Shown here: positions 19,346-27,938 of the stretch, one piece after another
How the letters are laid out: each line of letters starts with the position of its first letter
Numbering within the stretch: position 1 is the stretch's first letter
Assembly (NCBI GenBank): GCA_026400735.1
Contig: JAPLOL010000044.1
Coordinates: forward strand, 2,501 to 66,500
Reading direction: 5' to 3'
Length of the DNA stretch: 64,000 nucleotides
Origin: Alphaproteobacteria bacterium
GTDB lineage: Bacteria > Pseudomonadota > Alphaproteobacteria > Caulobacterales > Aquidulcibacteraceae
The notes under the pieces: generated by a model
The model's database searches: none
Told to the model about the DNA's origin: nothing
What the model saw: only the letters and a program-made list of their open reading frames with translations
Program-made: the position numbers and the translations under genes

Positions 19346-19570
19346 CTACTCGCTCTTGGAACTTCTGGTCAGTCCAAGCAGAAAGCATAGCGGCTGTTCG
19401 CCGGTCAGCAATTTCTTGATCTCGGACGCGCTTGCGGAAGCAACCGCAGCGGCATCCGCCCCGGTTAGGCCAAATGCCCGCATGACGCTCATCTTGTCCT
19501 TCGCGTAGCTACGCTGCAGCCCCATGTCCTGCGACAGGGCGTTGAACATGGCGATCGTTGCTGTCGTCAT
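19346..19570 (-). CDS. Putative split-borosin precursor peptide (BBD-like domain + C-terminal core)
   Basis: 74 aa MTTATIAMFNALSQDMGLQRSYAKDKMSVMRAFGLTGADAAAVASASASEIKKLLTGEQPLCFLLGLTRSSKSE; AAGGAG RBS 9 nt before the ATG; LigA-like/BBD-like helical pattern (VMRAFGLT..D..AV....S.EIKKLL) followed by a hydrophobic tail; in operon with the OphMA-like methyltransferase. Confidence 0.72.
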   Translation of the reverse strand: MTTATIAMFNALSQDMGLQRSYAKDKMSVMRAFGLTGADAAAVASASASEIKKLLTGEQPLCFLLGLTRSSKSE

Positions 19571-21113
19571 TTGCAATTACTCCTTTTTCATCGACCTCGA
19601 ACTGAAAGTCAGGATCTGAGATCCAGCTCGGCCGCATGAGACCAAGCCGTTCGAGGGTTCGCTCTGCTGAGTTGATTGCGCCTTCGACCCAGCCGTTACG
19701 CTGGGAGTACGCCTCGCCACAGATGTAGAGGTCGAGGCCGGGATTCGGCTGGCGCATAAACGGCCGAATGTCCCAACTCTTGTAGTGCGGCGCCCACGCG
19801 TGCCAGGCGCCGCCAAAGGGATCGCTGCCCCAATCAAAATAGAGCGCGCCGGTCGGCAACTGCGCGGTTTCGTGACCGCGCAATATGCTCAACTGCGGTT
19901 GAAGCGAACCGATGAGCGCGTCTGAAGCCTTCAAGGCGCTGACGTCTTCTGCATTGAGCGCAGAGGATGGAAACGAGGAACGATCGCCGGCAAGCGGCGG
20001 CCAGAACGACGCCGAAATATCATCCGCGTACGCGGCCATCAGTATCGCAGGCTGATCCACTTCGGCCTGCCCAAAGCTATAGCATTGCTGCATCGGCAGA
20101 TCGGTGTAGCGCGCAGCGATACGGCTCGGCGTGGCTGCGTCACTGCCCCACCACGCACGATCGTAAGCAAAGAAGACTTTGCACGAGCGCATCGGCCGCA
20201 CGGCGCCATCGCGTATCCGCTCAAACGCGCCGTTAGTGAGCGCCGCATCGAACGCTAGTGATTGCAGCGCACGCTGCGGCAGCGCCAAAATGACTTGTCG
20301 AGCCTGCAATTTAGCTTCGGCGCCGTCCGCGTCGACAAACGTCAGCGAAAATTCATCGCCTCGGCGCGCGACACAGCGCAGGCGTTGGTTTGTATGTATC
20401 GCTGCGCCTGCGCATTCGGCGCGTCGTTTCAGTTCGAGCGGTAGACTTTGGTAGCCATCGATGAGGCGAAACCCTTGCCCATCGCCGAGCTCATGAAGAA
20501 GGCTCCAGACGCCGTCGAAGGCATTTACCGAACGAATAAGCGACGCTGAGCCGAGTGTAGCCGCGAGAAGCGCGTATGCTTCAGTGCTGATAACATCGCT
20601 GAGCACATTCCAGAGCGCATACTCGTGGAGAGGACGCCCGCGATGACGGACACCACGCAAAAAAGCGAAGGTCTGTTGCGCTGAGTACGGCGCGCGATTG
20701 ATCGGCCATTGCTGCGTCGAACCAGGCGCCAGTCTTTCTAGAGCATGGGCCAGGAGCGCCGCTGGTCCGCTCTTGCGCTCATCATCAGGCAGCGCGAACG
20801 GCAACGTGGGCGATTTGAAATCACCGTCCTGAAAGAAGCGGCCGCGCGCGAACTGTCCATCGCGCACAAATTGAACGGGCTCGGCAACGAGGCCGAGATG
20901 GCGCACAAGTTCGCACACGCTGCGCTGGTTCTCGCGGAAAAACATGCCGCCGATTTCGGCGAGCCCGCCCCCGCGCAAAGGCACGGACCAGAGCCGGCCG
21001 CCAATGCGGCCACTGCCCTCGAACAGCGCAACGCTCCGGCCATCGCGGCCGGCGAGCCGATAGGCGCAATAGCACCCAGCAACGCCTCCGCCGATGACCG
21101 CGACATCCAGCAA
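19509..21113 (-). CDS. FAD-dependent amine oxidase / flavin monoamine oxidase family protein
   Basis: 'LDVAVIGGGVAGCYCAYRLAG..VALFEGSGRIGGRLWS' dinucleotide-binding motif; C-terminal 'LYICGEAYSQRNGWVEGAINSAERTLERL'. TTG start with gggag upstream. Confidence 0.85.
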   Translation of the reverse strand: MLDVAVIGGGVAGCYCAYRLAGRDGRSVALFEGSGRIGGRLWSVPLRGGGLAEIGGMFFRENQRSVCELVRHLGLVAEPVQFVRDGQFARGRFFQDGDFKSPTLPFALPDDERKSGPAALLAHALERLAPGSTQQWPINRAPYSAQQTFAFLRGVRHRGRPLHEYALWNVLSDVISTEAYALLAATLGSASLIRSVNAFDGVWSLLHELGDGQGFRLIDGYQSLPLELKRRAECAGAAIHTNQRLRCVARRGDEFSLTFVDADGAEAKLQARQVILALPQRALQSLAFDAALTNGAFERIRDGAVRPMRSCKVFFAYDRAWWGSDAATPSRIAARYTDLPMQQCYSFGQAEVDQPAILMAAYADDISASFWPPLAGDRSSFPSSALNAEDVSALKASDALIGSLQPQLSILRGHETAQLPTGALYFDWGSDPFGGAWHAWAPHYKSWDIRPFMRQPNPGLDLYICGEAYSQRNGWVEGAINSAERTLERLGLMRPSWISDPDFQFEVDEKGVIANDDSNDRHVQRPVAGHGAAA

Positions 21114-21185
21114 AACGACTGCTCCCGCTTAACGGGAACTTCCGTACCACTAAACCTTAACGTGTTCTAGGCCTATACTGCAACT

Positions 21186-22199
21186 TTAAGATGTTGTTCG
21201 TGCCGGCCGTCTGAACGGTGCGGAGCGGCTTAGCCGGGCTGCGGCTTCGGCTTGGCTGGAGACATTCAGACGCTCGAACATCCGCTTGGTTTGTGAGCGC
21301 ACCGTCTCAATTGAGACGCCGCGCTCGGTGGCGATGTCGTTGATCCGGCGGCCTGAAACCAAGCCTTCGGCGATAATGAGTTCGCACTCCGTGAGGTCGA
21401 ACATAGCGCGCCAGATATCAGAGCCTGGTGAGGGTTCTTCGTCGGGATCTGCGATCATGAGAAGACAATGCTCCAAAGCCCGCGCTCCACCGCGCGGCGC
21501 GACCAGTCTCACGACGTAGGGCTGCGCACCTTTGGCCCGTTGGACCTTTAAGAGCGCCACGTTCAGTTCGCCGTCCAAAGCTCGAGCGACCGCCGTCACA
21601 AGGGCCGCTTGATCGCTGGGATCGCGGCAAACCAATTTATCCTGGCTCGCGGTCATGCCATCACCACGCGCAAGCAATGCGCCAAATGCTTCGTTGCGTT
21701 CGGCGATGCGAACCTGGCGATCGACGATCACGGTGCCGAACGGCAGCTGATCAAAGGCGGCGGTTTTCAAATCCGATGTCGCACGGACATGACCAAGCCG
21801 CGCCCGCGTGGCCACGGCGATTGACGCGACCAGCGCGGTCTCGCGCATCAACACCGGATCAACGGGCGCGTCCGACAACGTGAAGTAGCCAAGCTCGCCT
21901 GGCGTTTCCCCATCCAGCCAGACGTGCGTCCAACTCAGCTGACCAAGCCTTGTTTGAGCACATGAGAAGACTTCAGTGCTGCTCTGCGACGTGAGGTCGC
22001 CACAGAACCGGGCAAATTCCGCGGTTCCTTGCAAACCCAATCGGACAGGCGTGCTCTCCCCCACTCCCATCCACGTGATCAAAGCGGAGCCCGCGTCCAG
22101 CGCGCGCGCGCTCTCGCGCAGCGGCCGCAGCCAGTCGCCGTCCTGAACAGCTTGCATCCAGCCATCCAGTCCCAGTCTTCCGGCGTAAGAACTGCGCAT
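21186..22199 (-). CDS. LuxR-type (GerE HTH) transcriptional regulator with N-terminal sensor region
   Basis: C-terminal 'FDLTECELIIAEGLVSGRRINDIATERGVSIETVRSQTKRMFERLNVSSQAEAAARL'; ATG at 22199 preceded by GGAGGTGAC. Confidence 0.88.
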   Translation of the reverse strand: MRSSYAGRLGLDGWMQAVQDGDWLRPLRESARALDAGSALITWMGVGESTPVRLGLQGTAEFARFCGDLTSQSSTEVFSCAQTRLGQLSWTHVWLDGETPGELGYFTLSDAPVDPVLMRETALVASIAVATRARLGHVRATSDLKTAAFDQLPFGTVIVDRQVRIAERNEAFGALLARGDGMTASQDKLVCRDPSDQAALVTAVARALDGELNVALLKVQRAKGAQPYVVRLVAPRGGARALEHCLLMIADPDEEPSPGSDIWRAMFDLTECELIIAEGLVSGRRINDIATERGVSIETVRSQTKRMFERLNVSSQAEAAARLSRSAPFRRPARTTS

Positions 22200-22310
22200 G
22201 TCACCTCCGCCGTATATCTCGGCGAAGGCAGCCCGACGCCGCCATGTGAAATTTCGCACACTGCGGGGGCTATGTGGCGCCGCAGCAGAAAGTGCGCGAG
22301 AAGTACCCCG

Positions 22311-23054
22311 ATGGACGAGGCACTCACCCCCGAGCAAGAGCGCGACGGCCTGCGTGGCGTTCGGATTCTTGCCAGCGTGAAGGACACCGACCTCGATATC
22401 CTGGCGCAAACACTCGTCTGGCGGCGGGTGCGAGCCGGCGATGAAGTGGTTTCGCATCTCGATCGGGGCACTCAGGTGTTCTTCGCTGTCGACGGCGCGT
22501 TCAGCGCCAAGCTGCAGACTGCATTCGGTCGTCAGGTCGCTATCCGACAGCTGCCCGCTGGCAGCCATTTTGGAGAGATCGCCGCCATCACCGACACGCC
22601 GCGCTCGCTGAGCATCGTGGCAGAGGCGGACGGCTTGCTTGCTGAATGTCCCGCCGAGGCATTTTTGAGCTTGATGGCTCGTGACGGCGTTTTCGCCACC
22701 GCTGTCGCCGCACACCTTGCGCGCAACGTCGTTCAGTTGACCGATCGCGTGTTTGAGTTGGCTGCGCTTGAGACGCGGTTTCGCGTCTATGCGGAACTGC
22801 TTCGGTTGGCGGCAACCGGCGAGCCAATAGAACAAGGGATCCTCATCCGCGACGCGCCGACGCACGAGGCAATTGCCGCAGCCATCGGCGCACAACGCGA
22901 GGCCGTAAACCGCGAACTGCGCGTGCTCGCCAGCGCTGGTTTGATTGAGCAAGGCCGCCGCGAACTGGTGATCCTTGATGTGGAGCAATTGCGCGATGAA
23001 TTGCGCCGGCGCGCGGGCACCACAACCTCAGATGCGGTCGATTGGCGCCTTTGA
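22311..23054 (+). CDS. Crp/Fnr family transcriptional regulator
   Basis: Cyclic-nucleotide-binding fold 'LPAGSHFGEIAAITDTPRSLSIVAEADGLLAECPAEAFLSL'; HTH 'PTHEAIAAAIGAQREAVNRELRVLASAGLIEQ'. Confidence 0.88.
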   Translation: MDEALTPEQERDGLRGVRILASVKDTDLDILAQTLVWRRVRAGDEVVSHLDRGTQVFFAVDGAFSAKLQTAFGRQVAIRQLPAGSHFGEIAAITDTPRSLSIVAEADGLLAECPAEAFLSLMARDGVFATAVAAHLARNVVQLTDRVFELAALETRFRVYAELLRLAATGEPIEQGILIRDAPTHEAIAAAIGAQREAVNRELRVLASAGLIEQGRRELVILDVEQLRDELRRRAGTTTSDAVDWRL

Positions 23055-23270
23055 CGTAACGTCGTCACCCAAATGCGTGAAACGCCCATCCTGAGTTTAT
23101 CCCAAGGTGGCTTGGGGCTGCGGGAATGTGCGGCGGTGTCGACCCAGTTCTCGCCGCCGCACGGACCGCGCCCACCCCTTCGTGACCTATGCGGCGACGC
23201 TTTTGGCGTCGCCGCAACCTTGTGGCGAGCGGACCTTTGCCCGGACCGTGAGCGGCGATAAGAAGCTCAT

Positions 23271-23951
23271 GTGAGCGGCCACCCACTCGACAACCCCATT
23301 TGGAACGCCCTTGGCTCGCGGTTGGCGCGGTTTGGCGAAGGCGACGCGAGCGCCCGGCGGTTCATGCCTGACGTTAGTCCGTTCGCCGCCGCGATCGACC
23401 CATCGCCAGCGGCCGTGACGGCCCTCGGCGCCCTCGCGCCCGAAGCTGGCGACATATCGCTTCTACAGGTCGCCCCACCCGCGCCGCCGGCCGGAGTCAC
23501 CGTCACCATGAGCGCGCTCGGGGTTCAGATGATCGCGGCCGCTATAACGCGAAACGAGAAGAACTTCCCGATCGAGCACCTGGGCGATGCCGAGGCCGCC
23601 GAGATGCTGGCGCTGGCGACGCTCACACGTCCTGGCCCATTCCGCACGCGCACGCATGCGCTGGGCCGCTTCGTTGGCATTCGCGACAACGGCATGCTCG
23701 TTGCGATGGCGGGTGAGCGCTTGCAAACCGACGAATTCATCGAGATCAGCGCGGTCTGCACGCACCCCGACTATCGCGGCCGCGGGTACGGCGCAGCGCT
23801 GATGCGCACAGTTGGCGCGCGCATTATCGCCGATGGAGCGACGCCTTTCCTCCATAGCTATGCAGACAACACAACTGCGATCGCGCTCTACAAGAGCTTG
23901 GGCTTCGAAACCCGCTGTGAAGTCATCCACGCAGTATGGGCGCGCAGCTGA
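23271..23951 (+). CDS. GNAT family N-acetyltransferase
   Basis: 'TLTRPGPFRTRTHALGRFVGIRDNG', 'CTHPDYRGRGYGAALMRTVGARI', 'ALYKSLGFETR'. GTG start. Confidence 0.88.
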   Translation: MSGHPLDNPIWNALGSRLARFGEGDASARRFMPDVSPFAAAIDPSPAAVTALGALAPEAGDISLLQVAPPAPPAGVTVTMSALGVQMIAAAITRNEKNFPIEHLGDAEAAEMLALATLTRPGPFRTRTHALGRFVGIRDNGMLVAMAGERLQTDEFIEISAVCTHPDYRGRGYGAALMRTVGARIIADGATPFLHSYADNTTAIALYKSLGFETRCEVIHAVWARS

Positions 23952-24610
23952 TGGCTTGGCTGCGCGCATTCTGGCGCCACACCCCGCTTATGCTCGGGCT
24001 CGCGATTGGTATCGGCCTCTACGTCGTCCTCACATTCGGGCACAGCTTCTCCGACTTAACGCGCATGCTCATCGCGTGGGACGCGGCGATCGCGAGCTAC
24101 CTCGTCGCGATTTGGTGGCAGACCCGCAGCATCACGCCCCAACACATGATCAAGCACGCTGCCGAAGTGGATGAAGGCCGGTTCTTCGTGCTCTTCGTTT
24201 CCATCGCCGGCGTTCTCGCCAGCCTAACTGCAATCGTCCTGGAGCTTCAGTCCAAACTTGAACCAGGTATGACCAAGAACGCGCATGTCGCGTTCGTGTT
24301 CGCTACTGTCGCGCTCTCCTGGCTGTTTGTGCACACGAGCTTTGCCAAACACTATGCGCACGAATTTTACGGGCCGGCAGACGGTGCCGGCATTCGCAAA
24401 GGTCTCATCTTTCCCGGATGCGACGATCCGGACTTCGCGGATTTCTTCCACTTCGCCATCGTCATAGGCGTCGCGTCACAAACGGGAGACATCCAGATTT
24501 CCGGCAGAGCCATTCGCCGTATCGTCACATTGCACGGCGTGTTGGCATTCTTGTTCAACACAGTGATCCTGGCGTTGACCATTAATCTCGCCGCCAGTCT
24601 CTTCGGCTAG
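23936..24610 (+). CDS. DUF1345 family membrane protein
   Basis: 'RMLIAWDAAIASYLVAIWW', 'SWLFVHTSFAKHYAHEFYGP..GLIFPGCDDPDFADFFHFAIVIGVASQTGDIQIS'. Confidence 0.88.
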   Translation: MGAQLMAWLRAFWRHTPLMLGLAIGIGLYVVLTFGHSFSDLTRMLIAWDAAIASYLVAIWWQTRSITPQHMIKHAAEVDEGRFFVLFVSIAGVLASLTAIVLELQSKLEPGMTKNAHVAFVFATVALSWLFVHTSFAKHYAHEFYGPADGAGIRKGLIFPGCDDPDFADFFHFAIVIGVASQTGDIQISGRAIRRIVTLHGVLAFLFNTVILALTINLAASLFG

Positions 24611-24680
24611 TTGCGAGTCATTTGCGCCGATTTTCTCTTTTCGCCCGGCTGGCGCTTCCCATAGCGACGGAAATCGAAGG

Positions 24681-24803
24681 CGTGCGCTAGCTTCAAATCC
24701 GCAAGTGCTGCGTCAGCGCGAGATTGAGCGCTGGAACGGCCAATGCCCGCTCGACAGCCAAACGTGCGTGATCGGCGGCAACGCTCTGGTCAACACCAAC
24801 TAA
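24681..24803 (+). pseudogene. Possible C-terminal remnant of an SPFH/prohibitin-family gene
   Basis: Start-less frame reads ..RALASNPQVLRQREIERWNGQCPLDSQTCVIGGNALVNTN*, resembling prohibitin C-termini (..NP.vL..r.iEkWdG.lP...gg.a...). Confidence 0.35.
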
Positions 24804-25567
24804 GCCGCGTCGCCGACCTCTTCCGGCTCTACTCCGCGCGAGCGGATCAGGGCCGAGAGGTCGGCGATAGCCTTTTCGAGCGCCTCTGGATCGGCGGACC
24901 GCGCCACGAGATGAACGCCGAAGCCTTCAGGGGTAAACCAAGGATATGAGCCGAACGAAACCACGCCGTTCGTCGCTTCCTCCAACGCACCCAGACCATC
25001 GGCGATATCGCCTTCCGGCACGCCCTTCGCGCGCATCGTCCGCGAGCGGACAACGGCGCCGCCTTCGATGCGATGACCAATGTCCTGCAACATTCCACGC
25101 GTGATCGACGGCACGCCCGCCATCACGAAGACGTTGCCGAGCTGGAATCCCGGCGCCTTCGAAACCGGGTTATCAATCAACGATGCGCCATCGGGAATGC
25201 GCGCCATGCGCAGCCGTGATTCATTGAGGCTCGTTCGGCCCTTATAGTGCGCTTCCAAAATCGCGCGCGCATCATCTCGGACATCGATGCCAACACCGAA
25301 GGCGGCAGCTACCGCGTCTGCAGTCTTATCGTCATGCGTCGGGCCGATGCCACCAGTGGTGAAGACGTAGTCGTAGGTTGCGCGCAGCGCATTCACGGCG
25401 GCGATGATTTCTTCCGGCACGTCCGCGACGACACGCGCCTCCGCGACTTGCACGCCCAATGGGGCGAGATACTTGGCGATCGCTTGCAAATTCACATCTT
25501 GTGTGCGCCCGGAGAGAAGCTCGTCCCCGATCAACAAAACGGCGGCTTTGACTTGGCGTTGCGTCAT
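24800..25567 (-). CDS. Competence/damage-inducible CinA-like molybdopterin-binding protein
   Basis: 'AAVLLIGDELLSGRTQDVNLQAIAKYLAPLGVQV..YDYVFTTGGIGPTHDDKTADAVAAAFG'. Confidence 0.92.
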   Translation of the reverse strand: MTQRQVKAAVLLIGDELLSGRTQDVNLQAIAKYLAPLGVQVAEARVVADVPEEIIAAVNALRATYDYVFTTGGIGPTHDDKTADAVAAAFGVGIDVRDDARAILEAHYKGRTSLNESRLRMARIPDGASLIDNPVSKAPGFQLGNVFVMAGVPSITRGMLQDIGHRIEGGAVVRSRTMRAKGVPEGDIADGLGALEEATNGVVSFGSYPWFTPEGFGVHLVARSADPEALEKAIADLSALIRSRGVEPEEVGDAA

Positions 25568-25602
25568 GCGCGCATACTAGCACAAAGCTGCGGAGATTTC
25601 CG

Positions 25603-26022
25603 ATGAGCGAACCAGATTACGTTCAGCAATTGACGGAACGACAACAGGGCTTCTTGCCCGGGCTGCTCGGTCTTGAATGGCTCGAAGCGCGCCCGGGCTT
25701 CATCAAGGGCCGCTTCGACGTAAAGTCGCACCACCTCGCGCCTAACACGTTCCTCCATGCCGCCAGCGTCATCGCGCTCGCCGACAGCGCCAGCGGCTAT
25801 GGCTGCGTCATCTCCCTGCCGCCCGGCGCGCAGAACTTCACCACCATCGAACTCAAATCGAACTTCCTTGGCACCACGCGCGCGGGCGGTGTTGGCGTCG
25901 AAGCAACCCTTGTGCATGGTGGCCGCACAACACAGGTGTGGGACGCCGTCGTTACCGCGGAAGCCTCGGGCAAAACCATGGCCCTCTTCCGCTGCACGCA
26001 GATGATCCTTTACCCAAAATAA
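25603..26022 (+). CDS. PaaI family thioesterase (hotdog fold)
   Basis: 'HHLAPNTFLHAASVIALADSASGYGCVISLPPGAQNFTTIELKSNFLGTTR'. Confidence 0.85.
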   Translation: MSEPDYVQQLTERQQGFLPGLLGLEWLEARPGFIKGRFDVKSHHLAPNTFLHAASVIALADSASGYGCVISLPPGAQNFTTIELKSNFLGTTRAGGVGVEATLVHGGRTTQVWDAVVTAEASGKTMALFRCTQMILYPK

Positions 26023-26036
26023 GAACGAGGAAACGC

Positions 26037-26885
26037 ATGGGCCGTCTAGAAGGCAAGGTCGCTGTCATCACCGGTGCAGCGTCAGGGATCGGTCGCGGGA
26101 CCGTCGATCTGTTTGTGAAGGAAGGCGCGAAAGTCATCGCCGCCGACATTCAGGACGATAAAGGCGCGCGCATGCTGGAAGAGCATGGTGAAGCGCTGCG
26201 CTACATACGCTGCGATGTCACCAGCGAAGCAGACGTCAAAGCGGCAATCGATCTGGCGACTAGTGCGTTCGGAAAACTAGATTGCATCTTCAACAATGCT
26301 GGCACTGCGAGCATGGGTGAGAGCAGCGAAAGCGTTACGGCTGAGACGTTCGACGCCGTTATGCACCTTCACGTGCGCGCAGCAATGTTCGGCATAAAAC
26401 ACGCGGCGCCGATCATGCGCGCGCAAGGCGGCGGCTCCATCATCTCAACGGCGTCGATCGCCGGCTTGCAGCTCGGCTACGGCCCGTATCTCTATTCCGT
26501 CGCGAAGGCGGCCATAAAACACATGACGACAATCGCTGCCGGCGAACTTGGCCCATCGAACATTCGCGTGAACTGCATTTGCCCTGGATTCATCGCCACG
26601 CCGATTTTCGCGCGCGCGATCGGACTCGCGACGCAAGTTGCGGATCAAACCGTTCAAGGCGTCGCAGAAGTGGCGAAACATGCGCAGCCGATTCCGAAAG
26701 CCGGCATGCCCTCCGACATCGCTGAAGCGGCACTCTTCCTCGCGTCAGACGGATCGAGCTTCGTCACGGGGCAAGCGCTGACAGTTGATGGCGGCATGAC
26801 GCTTGGGCGGCCGGTCGGTCAATCGAGCGCATTCGAACCGCTCATCAAAGCCATGGGCCTCGATCCGGCGAGTCTGCAACCATAG
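26037..26885 (+). CDS. SDR family oxidoreductase
   Basis: 'KVAVITGAASGIGRGT', 'NNAGT', 'YLYSVAKAAIKHM', 'VTGQALTVDGGMTLG'. Confidence 0.93.
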   Translation: MGRLEGKVAVITGAASGIGRGTVDLFVKEGAKVIAADIQDDKGARMLEEHGEALRYIRCDVTSEADVKAAIDLATSAFGKLDCIFNNAGTASMGESSESVTAETFDAVMHLHVRAAMFGIKHAAPIMRAQGGGSIISTASIAGLQLGYGPYLYSVAKAAIKHMTTIAAGELGPSNIRVNCICPGFIATPIFARAIGLATQVADQTVQGVAEVAKHAQPIPKAGMPSDIAEAALFLASDGSSFVTGQALTVDGGMTLGRPVGQSSAFEPLIKAMGLDPASLQP

Positions 26886-26895
26886 TAGCGCGCAG

Positions 26896-26926
26896 CAAAA
26901 AGGGCGCAGACCCAAGCCTACGCCCC
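26896..26926 (-). terminator. Rho-independent terminator downstream of rpmG
   Basis: Minus-strand hairpin gggcg..tgcgccc followed by ttttt. Confidence 0.5.
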
Positions 26927-26952
26927 ATCACTTCAGCAGCGCTAACGCGTGC

Positions 26953-27120
26953 TTACTTAATCTTACCTTCGACGAACTCCACGTGCTTCTTGGCAATCGG
27001 ATCGTACTTGTTGAACTTCAACTTTTCCGTCTTCGTGCGCGGGTTCTTCTTCGTCACGTAGAAATAGCCCGTGTCCGCCGACGAGTTCAGGCGGATCTTG
27101 ATGACAGTCGGCTTAGCCAT
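26953..27120 (-). CDS. rpmG: 50S ribosomal protein L33
   Basis: Read directly (below ORF-track length cutoff): [55 protein letters not shown]. Confidence 0.97.
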   Translation of the reverse strand: MAKPTVIKIRLNSSADTGYFYVTKKNPRTKTEKLKFNKYDPIAKKHVEFVEGKIK

Positions 27121-27183
27121 GGTCGGGCTCGAAATTCTCTAGGTTCAAGGAAGCGGCGGAAAATAGGGGCGAACGCCCCAAAG

Positions 27184-27852
27184 TCAACTCGTAAGCCGCT
27201 CTAAAGAGTGTGCGCCGCGGCTCCAGCGCAGGAATGGGGGCTGAACCGCCTCCCCGGCGAGCCGCGCCTCCACCTCTTTAAGCACAAATCGGGTGATCGA
27301 CGGCAGGTCCAGGGCGTTGGCGTCGGCCAAGCTAAACCACCGTACATGCAGCAATTCTTCGCCCTCGGCGGGCTTATCGTCGGCCAAAACCGCCTCGGCG
27401 TCAGCCATGAAAAACCGGGCGTCGAACCTGCGCGGGCGGTACGGGGGCGTAATGGCTCGGGCGACGAAACTGAGCTTATCCAGTTCGGGGCCGGACGACC
27501 CGCCAACGCTAAGCCCGGTCTCTTCCAGGGTCTCCCGGGTCGCGGCGAGGGCAAACGCACGCACTGGCCGGCGGCTGATGGTGCCCTTTTTGAGCAGCGC
27601 CTCGGTCTCAGCCGTGAGCTCCGTTGCGGCCTTGGCGCGAGCATCTCCTGGATCAACTCGGCCACCTGGAAACACCCACTTATCGGGCATGAAGACGTGG
27701 CCCTTTGAACGCTGGCCCATCATCACTTCGCGGCCGCCGCGCACGAGTATAAGCGTCGCGGCATCGCGCGGACGCGTCGCCTTCGGCTTGTCGGCATCGG
27801 GCTTATCGAACGGTTGTTCGTCAGCGTTGAGCTTAAATTCGTTGGCGCTCAT
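27184..27852 (-). CDS. NUDIX hydrolase
   Basis: 'DKWVFPGGRVDPGDARA..AATRETLEETGLSVG'. Confidence 0.88.
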   Translation of the reverse strand: MSANEFKLNADEQPFDKPDADKPKATRPRDAATLILVRGGREVMMGQRSKGHVFMPDKWVFPGGRVDPGDARAKAATELTAETEALLKKGTISRRPVRAFALAATRETLEETGLSVGGSSGPELDKLSFVARAITPPYRPRRFDARFFMADAEAVLADDKPAEGEELLHVRWFSLADANALDLPSITRFVLKEVEARLAGEAVQPPFLRWSRGAHSLERLTS

Positions 27853-27938
27853 GCGCCCCTCCTAGCACGGCAACCGCTTCCGCTTGGAACGGGAACCGCA
27901 CGCGCCTATCGTCGCGCGCAAGAAAAGGGAGTGGCAAG

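Noticed and set aside
22200-22988. N-terminal 263 aa of the 600-aa ORF 21186-22988
   Set aside because: It lies antisense to the Crp/Fnr gene; an RBS-preceded ATG at 22199 gives a sensible LuxR-type regulator.
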